Source of the DNA: Clostridia bacterium
GTDB taxonomy: Bacteria > Bacillota_A > Clostridia > Oscillospirales > CAG-272
Direction of reading: 5' to 3'
Assembly (NCBI GenBank): GCA_017630995.1
Contig: JAGBUD010000077.1
Coordinates: 1 to 9,813, forward strand
DNA: 9,813 nucleotides
The position numbers and the translations under genes were made by a program. Positions 1-5,587 of this stretch are shown piece after piece. Position 1 is the first letter of the stretch, and every line of letters starts with the position of its first letter. Below the pieces are notes generated by a model that saw nothing but the letters and a program-made list of their open reading frames with translations, ran no database searches and was not told the origin of the DNA.

Positions 1-267
1 AGCCGACTCGTCACCGAAATAGCCAAGCTCCTCCTCGGTGGGCGCGGTTTTTGCGTGGCCGAGGTGGTTATTGCCCGCAACTATATATCCCTCTCCCGTG
101 AGGAAATCGGCAAGCTGCTCGTATCTTTCGATATGGTCAACCATACCGTGAACGATTTGAACTATGCCGCGCGCCGTGCAATGCTTTGGTGTGTAAAGGC
201 AGGCGTATACCGTATTTTTACCGTCCTTTGACGGATAGGTTATCTCCGAAAAATTATAGTTCATCAT
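1..267 (-). CDS. Alpha/beta hydrolase, serine aminopeptidase S33 / monoacylglycerol lipase-like, N-terminal part only
   Basis: The first 89 residues of a protein that runs off the left end of the window. It resembles the start of the S33/Hydrolase_4 group (lysophospholipase and monoacylglycerol lipase-like esterases). A beta strand leads into HGMVDH at residues 40-45, the oxyanion-hole HG motif followed by an acidic residue and His as in family HGxxEH. NNHLGH at 66-71 corresponds to the family's DHRGHG. The nucleophile elbow (GxSxG) and the rest of the triad lie outside the window, so activity and substrate cannot be judged. There is no signal peptide, so it is probably cytosolic. The start is the first of two adjacent ATG codons, 19 nt after the ribokinase stop; no strong Shine-Dalgarno is visible, so it may be translated by coupling. 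It is the last visible gene of the minus-strand unit and is likely co-transcribed with ribokinase. Confidence 0.8.
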   Translation of the reverse strand, partial: MMNYNFSEITYPSKDGKNTVYACLYTPKHCTARGIVQIVHGMVDHIERYEQLADFLTGEGYIVAGNNHLGHAKTAPTEEELGYFGDESA

Positions 268-286
268 ATCTTCGTTTGAGCACCGT

Positions 287-1213
287 TTATCTGTATTTTA
301 TGAAATGCTCCACCTCGTCACGCGTGGGGACAGAGCTTGAAGCACCGCTTCTTGAAACCGCTATTGCCGCCGCGGCGGAGGCATAGCGCATTGCGTCCTT
401 TATGTCACCGCTTCTCAAATACTCGAGAGTGAGGGCGGCGGTATAGGTATCTCCTGCGGCAGTGGTGTCAACGACCTTATCCACTCTAACCGCGGGAATC
501 ATATCGAATTTTTTGCCGTCGTAAACGCAAGAGCCGCGCTCGCCCTGCTTTATTACGATATATTTACATCTGACTCTGCGCCAAAGCGCAAGAGCCGCGC
601 GAAGCGAAGAATCCGCACCCTCGGGTCTTATTCCCGTGTATTCAAGGGCTTCGGTTTCATTGGGCGAAAACACCTCAACGGGCGGAAGGCACTCAAGCGG
701 AAAATCAACGCTTGCGGGAGCGGCGTCAATGAAAATCGGAACACCGCGAGAGGCGGCAATCTTCGCCGCGGAAAGCGCTGAATTGAATCCTATCTCAAAT
801 CCGAGATAAAGCGCGTCCGGCATTGAGGAAAAGCTCTCCACCATTCCGTCAACCGACATATTTGCGTTTGCCCCCGGGTAATGTATAATTCTATTTTGCC
901 CCGAGCTTTCCTTTATAACCACGGCAAAGCCCGTGGGAGAATCGCGGTCAACCCTTATATGCGAGGTATCAAGCCCCGCCTCTTTATAAAAATTATAAAG
1001 CTGCTGACCGTGGGTATCCTGACCGAGTCTTGCCGCAAGAATTGCCCTTGCTCCGAGGCGGGAAAATGCTATCGCGGCGTTTGCGCCCTTGCCACCCGGT
1101 GTGTATGCAACTCCGCCGTCGTCGGAAACCGTTTCCCCCGCTGACGGAACTCTGTATACGTTAAGCGACAAATCCATATTCGCACTGCCGATTATGAGTA
1201 TTTTTTTATCCAT
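287..1213 (-). CDS. rbsK: Ribokinase (PfkB carbohydrate kinase family)
   Basis: Predicted to phosphorylate D-ribose at O5 with ATP in the cytosol, feeding ribose into the pentose phosphate and nucleotide pathways. The 308-residue length is normal for RbsK. The N-terminal strand has the substrate-site pattern SANMDLSL (residues 10-17). GGKGAN at 40-45 is the PfkB signature 1 glycine motif. PNETE at 184-188 and KQGERG at 222-227 are nucleotide-site motifs. DTTAAGDTYTAAL begins at 249 and is PfkB signature 2; D255 is the expected catalytic base, and the AAGD form is usual for ribokinases rather than fructokinases. A strong Shine-Dalgarno, GAGGAGGG (1221-1228), sits 7 nt before the ATG and fixes the start. 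It follows the ATPase gene by 45 nt and precedes the hydrolase by 19 nt. No ribose transporter, rbsD or LacI-type regulator is visible nearby. A related PfkB sugar or nucleoside kinase is possible but less likely. Confidence 0.88.
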   Translation of the reverse strand: MDKKILIIGSANMDLSLNVYRVPSAGETVSDDGGVAYTPGGKGANAAIAFSRLGARAILAARLGQDTHGQQLYNFYKEAGLDTSHIRVDRDSPTGFAVVIKESSGQNRIIHYPGANANMSVDGMVESFSSMPDALYLGFEIGFNSALSAAKIAASRGVPIFIDAAPASVDFPLECLPPVEVFSPNETEALEYTGIRPEGADSSLRAALALWRRVRCKYIVIKQGERGSCVYDGKKFDMIPAVRVDKVVDTTAAGDTYTAALTLEYLRSGDIKDAMRYASAAAAIAVSRSGASSSVPTRDEVEHFIKYR

Positions 1214-1258
1214 CGTTTTGCCCTCCTCGTTTAAAGCTGAAAGCCCCCTGAAATGAAA

Positions 1259-3580
1259 TTAAGCGGTTGCTCCGTCATTTCCCGAAAGCTTGAATATTTC
1301 GGTTTTCTTTGATATTTCCTTTGCAAGATTTGCTTCTCTTTCACGGCAAGTGAATATGAAGCTCTGCTGACCGCTCTCTGCAAGGCTGCCTATTGCTTTC
1401 ATCATAAGTCGCGCGCGTGTGTTGTCTTGGTGCGCGAAGCTCTCGTCAAAGAGTGTAGGCGGCTTTTCGGTGTAAAGCATATCTATAAGCGCCATACGGA
1501 GCGAAATATAGGTAAGGTCCCTCGTTCCGCCGGAAAGGAAATCGACAGACATCTTCTTTCCCTCGTCGGAAACGAAGCTCACCTTGAGTCCGTCCGAAAC
1601 GTCTATATCCGAATACTTCTTATCCGTCATAACGCTCATCATAGCGGCGGTGAATTCACCAAGGCGGGGAGATATCTCCTCGCGCAGATTTCCGCTTGCC
1701 GCCTCAATTTCCGAAAGCGCAAGCTTCATCGCCTCGTGCTGATGGCGCAGCTCTGCGATATGCGCGTCGTTTTCCTGCATTTTTGCGTAAAGCTCGCCCG
1801 GGTCGGTGGCGCGGAATTTAAGGAGAGCAAGCTCGCTTTCAAGCGATTCAACCGACTCCTCAAGGTTGGCAATCTTCTTTCGGCAGTCCTCAATTCCTGT
1901 GAGAATCTGCTCGTGGTCTATCTGCATAAGCACCTTGCGCTTCAAGGGCGAAACCTGCGCTCTTATGTCAATTTCGCTCTTGTCGGCAACGAGTCTGCGC
2001 GTTTCGCGCATTTCAATCTCGATTTCGTTCTTTTCCTTGAGGATAACCTTTTCGCTCTCAAGGAATTCCTTTGCGCGAGCCTCAAGAGAATCGAGGAAAT
2101 CGTTAAGCTTTGAGGTAGGCGGCTCCTCGCCCCAGCGAAGAATGACCTCAAGAAGCTCACCCTTTGCCTTTTCGTAAGTGACCTTTGCGTCCTCAAATGC
2201 AAGGCGCGCGTCCTCGGTGTCCTTTATCATTTTATCGCGCTTTGCTCTGTCCTCGGAGATAACCGCGAGCTTTGCCATAAGGTCGGTGATATTCTCGGTT
2301 GAGAATCCGCGCGCAAGCTCTGCCTGCGCCTTAACGGTGCGAAGAACCGTTAATGCCGCGTATCCCGCGCCGAAAAGTCCCGTGGCGCCGAGAACTCCGA
2401 TTGCAATATCGAGAGCTATGTGAAGCGAGGAAGCGATAATAACCACCGCCGCCGCGATAAGAACGAGGAGCGACGCCACGCCGATAGCTATGCTTCTTGC
2501 GATTTTCTTCTTGTTCGCCTTTGCCTTTGCGGTAACCGCCTGCTCACCGCCAAAGGAATCGGAAAGCTCGATTTGAGCCTCGGTATCCTTGGTTATTCCT
2601 GCCGTGCCCTTTTCGCTCTCGTATTTCTCACGCGTTGCGTCAAGGTGGCGGTATGCGTCGTCAACTCCGCGTCTTGCAACCGCAATGTCCGTCACGTAGG
2701 AATCGGTGGGAACGAAATCCGCGCGCGTATTGGCAAGAATGAAGCTGTTATATTCCTCCGTTTTCTCATCGAAACGGTTTTCAAGCTCGTGAAGTCGGTC
2801 AAAATTCTTTATAATTGCAACGTTGCGGTGGCAAACGTCGAGGTCGCAAAGCTTGTCGAGAAGCTCCGTTTCTGTCTTGCGGCTCGTTTTAAGCTCGTGA
2901 AGCTTTGCTTCCTTTGCAAGAATCTGCTTGTTGTCCTCATCTGCCGCCTTAAACTGCGCGTTGAGCTTCTCCGACCTCTTTTCAAGCTCGAAGATGGTTC
3001 CGCCCATTTCGCCCTTATGGAGCAGAGTTTCCATTTTAACGGCAACCTTTGATGCCGCGCGCTGCGTGTTTATCTTTTCACTTCCCGAAAAGAGAATATT
3101 CTCAATGGATTCCTTGACCGTTTTGTCGCTTATTGAGGCGTCGCCTATCTGACCGACGAATGCAGTGTTCTCGAAAAGCTCTCTGTCAACACCGAAGAAA
3201 ACCTCGCCCGCGGGAATTTTGCCGAATGCGGGAGAGCCTGTTTCAAGGTCGATAATCGAGGCGTCCTCTTTATAGGAAACTCTCTGTCCGTTTTCCACCC
3301 TCTCGGTTGAGCGGGTTATCTGATAGCGCTTTTTGCCGACGCTTATTATCATCGAGCCCTGCGCCAAGCCGTTTTTCCAATTCACGCGCTTTGCGCGCTC
3401 GTCGGGTCCGTCGCCCGCTGACTCATTCGTAAAGCCGTAAAGCATATACTTAATGAAAGCGGCAACCGTGCTTTTTCCCGCCTCGTTTCTTCCGATTATA
3501 ACGTTGATGTTATCCGAAAAATCAAGGCTAACGTCGGTCAAGATTCCGAAGCTCTTAATGTTTATTTTTTCAATTATCAT
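1259..3580 (-). CDS. YhaN-like SMC/Rad50-type ATPase with central transmembrane hairpin
   Basis: A 773-residue ABC/SMC-class ATPase. The N-terminal half has the Walker A motif GRNEAGKST (30-38) and a Q-loop at Q144 (FVGQIG). Charged heptad-like arms at about 195-350 and 425-640 are predicted coiled coil. The C-terminal half has the ABC signature LSGGTRD (682-688), Walker B ending in LFDES (D712, E713 as catalytic Glu) and a D-loop-like AHQD (716-719). This layout matches the YhaN group of Bacillus, related to RecF, SbcC and Rad50. At the exact centre, two hydrophobic stretches (about 363-383 and 389-410) form a likely membrane hairpin where Rad50 has its zinc hook; no CxxC is present there. 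No SbcD/YhaO-like nuclease, the expected partner, is visible nearby. AAGGAGG overlaps the stop of the upstream DUF6062 gene and lies 7 nt before the ATG, so the two genes are probably translationally coupled. A DNA-transaction role is inferred from the family only. Confidence 0.82.
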   Translation of the reverse strand: MIIEKINIKSFGILTDVSLDFSDNINVIIGRNEAGKSTVAAFIKYMLYGFTNESAGDGPDERAKRVNWKNGLAQGSMIISVGKKRYQITRSTERVENGQRVSYKEDASIIDLETGSPAFGKIPAGEVFFGVDRELFENTAFVGQIGDASISDKTVKESIENILFSGSEKINTQRAASKVAVKMETLLHKGEMGGTIFELEKRSEKLNAQFKAADEDNKQILAKEAKLHELKTSRKTETELLDKLCDLDVCHRNVAIIKNFDRLHELENRFDEKTEEYNSFILANTRADFVPTDSYVTDIAVARRGVDDAYRHLDATREKYESEKGTAGITKDTEAQIELSDSFGGEQAVTAKAKANKKKIARSIAIGVASLLVLIAAAVVIIASSLHIALDIAIGVLGATGLFGAGYAALTVLRTVKAQAELARGFSTENITDLMAKLAVISEDRAKRDKMIKDTEDARLAFEDAKVTYEKAKGELLEVILRWGEEPPTSKLNDFLDSLEARAKEFLESEKVILKEKNEIEIEMRETRRLVADKSEIDIRAQVSPLKRKVLMQIDHEQILTGIEDCRKKIANLEESVESLESELALLKFRATDPGELYAKMQENDAHIAELRHQHEAMKLALSEIEAASGNLREEISPRLGEFTAAMMSVMTDKKYSDIDVSDGLKVSFVSDEGKKMSVDFLSGGTRDLTYISLRMALIDMLYTEKPPTLFDESFAHQDNTRARLMMKAIGSLAESGQQSFIFTCREREANLAKEISKKTEIFKLSGNDGATA

Positions 3581-3592
3581 CGGAATACCTCC

Positions 3593-4297
3593 TTAATCGT
3601 CATATCCAAGCTCGCCCGAAAGGAACTTTTCGGCTCTCGGAATTGCGTCCTTGGCATTATACCACGGCTCTTCATCATATCTGTAATCAAACTTTTTGCA
3701 GAACCAGCTCACGTCACCGCGAAGCTCGGTGAGGTATTTCTTCTCAATTCCGTGCGCCGCTTCGTAAAAATCACGGAAAACGCGCTTGCCCGTTTTCTTC
3801 TCGGCATAGTCTATCATTCTCTTATAATGAGGAAGACAGAAGAAAGGCATTTTCTGAAATTTCTTTCTGAAATTCAAATCGCTTTCCCAAAGGTAAACGG
3901 TGGTTGCTATCATCATCGAAAGGTTCTTATTGATACGGGAGCAAACGTAGCAATCCTCCTCAAGCTCGCCAAGGGCATTGACTGCCGAGCGCGCCTTGCT
4001 TCCGACGAGGGCGGGGCCGTTGACTCTCTTTTCAACCTCGGCAAGATGGCTCTCAAGCATAAGTCCTATACCGAGCATTCTCTGCCGTCTTTGCATCATA
4101 GCGTAATGATTATGACAAAAGCCCTGCTTATTAGTCATTTTTCTGATGTCGGGCTCCATCATCGAAGCGCCGAGAATTATATCAAGCTCGTCGTTTTGCA
4201 GCTTTCTGTGCAAAAGGCAAAACGGGCAGCAAATCTTCGATTTTTCCCCTATTTCATCAAAAGCCTCATTGACGGGTATGGTGTAAATCTGTTCCAA
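3593..4297 (-). CDS. DUF6062 family protein, cysteine/histidine-rich, probable zinc-binding
   Basis: A 234-residue protein that I recognise as DUF6062, a clostridial family with no assigned function. Counting from the chosen start it has two similar metal-ligand sets: CPFC (C24, C27) with CHNH (C61, H64), then CYVC (C116, C119) with CLPH (C154, H157). This CxxC...CxxH plan, seen twice at similar spacing, suggests two zinc sites and perhaps an internal duplication. No signal peptide or membrane segment is seen. I chose a TTG start because GGAGG (4303-4307) lies 5 nt upstream of it and the protein then begins MEQIYTIPVNEAF. The ATG at 4342 adds 15 residues, has no Shine-Dalgarno and would put the GGAGG inside the gene. 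It is the promoter-proximal gene of the four-gene unit, 12 nt ahead of the ATPase, so a shared function with the ATPase is plausible but inferred. Confidence 0.78.
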   Translation of the reverse strand: MEQIYTIPVNEAFDEIGEKSKICCPFCLLHRKLQNDELDIILGASMMEPDIRKMTNKQGFCHNHYAMMQRRQRMLGIGLMLESHLAEVEKRVNGPALVGSKARSAVNALGELEEDCYVCSRINKNLSMMIATTVYLWESDLNFRKKFQKMPFFCLPHYKRMIDYAEKKTGKRVFRDFYEAAHGIEKKYLTELRGDVSWFCKKFDYRYDEEPWYNAKDAIPRAEKFLSGELGYDD

Positions 4298-4302
4298 AGC
4301 AA

Positions 4303-4307
4303 CCTCC
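4303..4307 (-). promoter_or_regulatory. Shine-Dalgarno that sets the TTG start of the DUF6062 gene
   Basis: GGAGG on the minus strand, 5 nt before TTG at 4295-4297. It is the only good ribosome binding site near the gene's start and argues against the ATG at 4342. Confidence 0.75.
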
Positions 4308-4342
4308 AAAATAAAGTTTATCCCCAAGGTGAAAAATTCCAC

Positions 4343-4371
4343 TTGAAAATAAACTCGAAATATGCTAAAAT
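4343..4371 (+). promoter_or_regulatory. Sigma-A promoter for the ogg gene
   Basis: TTGAAA (4343-4348) and TAAAAT (4366-4371) are separated by exactly 17 nt, with TG one base before the -10 box (extended -10, TGCTAAAAT). Transcription should begin near 4378 and give a leader of about 80 nt before the ATG at 4460. An imperfect inverted repeat (CAAGGTG at 4325-4331, CACTTG at 4340-4345) touches the -35 box and could be an operator, but it is weak. Confidence 0.7.
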
Positions 4372-4383
4372 ATTAGCGCAAAG

Positions 4384-4403
4384 AATTAAAATCTTTTTTA
4401 ATT
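4384..4403. repeat. A/T palindrome in the shared 5' leader region
   Basis: AATTAAAA (4384-4391) and TTTTAATT (4396-4403) form a perfect 8-bp inverted repeat with a TCTT loop. It lies between the two inferred transcription starts (about 4378 and 4412), so both leader RNAs would contain it. All pairs are A-U, so the RNA hairpin would be weak; it may instead be a protein-binding site. Confidence 0.5.
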
Positions 4404-4418
4404 TTACCTAATAAGTAT

Positions 4419-4447
4419 ATTATACATTAACGATACTCGTTTTTCAA
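4419..4447 (-). promoter_or_regulatory. Sigma-A promoter for the DUF6062-ATPase-rbsK-hydrolase unit
   Basis: On the minus strand, TTGAAA (4447-4442) and a consensus TATAAT (4424-4419) are separated by exactly 17 nt. Transcription should start near 4412 and run left, leaving a leader of about 115 nt before the TTG start at 4297. The -35 box overlaps the ribosome binding site region of ogg on the other strand. Confidence 0.78.
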
Positions 4448-4459
4448 GAGGAATACGCG

Positions 4460-5458
4460 ATGTTTAACGAATTTTTTTCAAAAAAACACGGCAAGGTTTT
4501 AGAGCGCGACGCCATAATAGTTAATTTGCCAACCGATTATTCGCTTTCCGATACCTTTTCGTGCGGACAGTGCTTCAGATACGAGCCCGCCATAGTCCCC
4601 GCGGGAGAAGAAATGCCAAGCTCCGCCGCCGAGGAATACGCGGGATATGAGGAATATTTCACCGTTATAGACCAAACCCTCGTTTTCGTTGGTCAGAGAA
4701 AAAGAGGAGAGCTGATATTTTACGGAATAGACGACGAAGCCTTTGAAAAGGTTATCCGCCCGTATTTCGACCTCGATACCGACTACCGAGAGATAAAGGC
4801 GGATATCCTCGCGCACCATTCCTCCCCCTTTCTCACAAGCGCGGCGGAAAGCGCCTCGGGAATTGCAATACTGCGCCAAGACGCTTGGGAAGCCCTCTTT
4901 TCTTTTATAATCTCGCAAAACAATAACATTCCGAGAATAAGGAAGATAATACGCGAAATCTCGGCGGCATACGGTGTAAACCTTGCTTTACAAAATGACA
5001 TTCAAAAATGTCCGATAGACGCAAAAGGAGCACCCCCGTGCGACGAAAAATGCAAAAACTGCGGCAGGTGCTTCACCTTTCCGAAAGCCTCCGACGTGTT
5101 AAAAAAACCCGAGCTTCTCCTACCCTCAAAGCCCGGATTCAGATATAAATATCTAATCGACTGTGCAAAAAAGGTTGCCACGGGCGAGGTTGACCTTGAA
5201 AAAATCAAAGAAATAGGCTCTTACGATTACACGGTTGCAGAGCTTTCAAAAATTCTGGGCGTTGGTCTGAAAGTCGCGTCCTGCACCGCCCTTTTCGGCT
5301 TCTACAACCTCGAGGCATTCCCCGTTGACGTGTGGATACGCCGCGCGATAGACGAATATTTCGGCGGCAAGCTTGCCGCCTCCGACCTCGGCAAATATGC
5401 CGGAATCGACCAGCAGTATATATTCCATTACATACGCAACAAGCTAAACGAGGACTAA
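4460..5458 (+). CDS. ogg: 8-oxoguanine DNA glycosylase / AP lyase (OGG1 family) with a four-cysteine insert
   Basis: Base-excision repair enzyme predicted to remove 8-oxoguanine paired with cytosine and to nick the abasic site by AP lyase chemistry. The 332-residue protein follows OGG1 throughout: SCGQCFRY (34-41) matches the OGG1 GQxFRW motif; ILRQDAWEALFSFIISQNNN (137-156) matches the conserved helix with the NNN loop; and the helix-hairpin-helix GVGLKVASC (267-275) holds the lyase lysine K271. FPVDVWI carries the conserved catalytic aspartate D290. Between the NNN helix and the FP segment it has C184 and a tight cluster C194-x3-C198-x2-C201-x2-C204, which is not part of the OGG1 core as I know it. 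AGAGG (4447-4451) lies 8 nt before the ATG. It is a single-gene unit, divergent from DUF6062 and closed by the terminator at 5525. Bacterial OGG1-type enzymes are known from Clostridium, which fits the host. Confidence 0.88.
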   Translation: MFNEFFSKKHGKVLERDAIIVNLPTDYSLSDTFSCGQCFRYEPAIVPAGEEMPSSAAEEYAGYEEYFTVIDQTLVFVGQRKRGELIFYGIDDEAFEKVIRPYFDLDTDYREIKADILAHHSSPFLTSAAESASGIAILRQDAWEALFSFIISQNNNIPRIRKIIREISAAYGVNLALQNDIQKCPIDAKGAPPCDEKCKNCGRCFTFPKASDVLKKPELLLPSKPGFRYKYLIDCAKKVATGEVDLEKIKEIGSYDYTVAELSKILGVGLKVASCTALFGFYNLEAFPVDVWIRRAIDEYFGGKLAASDLGKYAGIDQQYIFHYIRNKLNED

Positions 5459-5524
5459 CAGCCAAGCGAAAGCCCCAAAATTCACCGCCAACAAATAACA
5501 ATCTTTCACCGAAAATGCAAAAAT

Positions 5525-5563
5525 CCGCCCGTGAGCTGTTGCTCACGGGCGGTAAGTTTTTAT
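5525..5563. terminator. Strong bidirectional intrinsic terminator between ogg and infB
   Basis: A perfect 12-bp GC-rich stem (5525-5536 with 5541-5552, CCGCCCGTGAGC) closes a TGTT loop. On the plus strand it is followed by TAAGTTTTTATTT; on the minus strand it is followed by ATTTTTGCATTTT. It therefore serves both convergent genes, 66 nt after the ogg stop and 35 nt after the infB stop. Confidence 0.92.
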
Positions 5564-5587
5564 TTACTTTAGGCTAAAACGGAAGAA

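Noticed and set aside
186..386. A 66-codon plus-strand frame at the hydrolase/ribokinase boundary
   Set aside because: It overlaps two well-supported minus-strand genes, has no ribosome binding site and shows no family resemblance.
1427..3052. Plus-strand frames of 228 and 210 codons opposite the ATPase
   Set aside because: They are antisense to clear ATPase coding sequence with Walker and signature motifs, and they lack ribosome binding sites and recognisable domains.
4298..4342. ATG start at 4342 for the DUF6062 gene
   Set aside because: It has no Shine-Dalgarno and would bury the good GGAGG at 4303-4307. TTG at 4297 fits better.
4325..4345. An imperfect inverted repeat CAAGGTG...CACTTG at the ogg -35 box
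   Set aside because: The arms differ in length and the match is short; it is only noted as a possible operator.
3752..4411. A 219-codon plus-strand frame opposite DUF6062
   Set aside because: It is the shadow of a conserved minus-strand gene and runs through both promoter regions.
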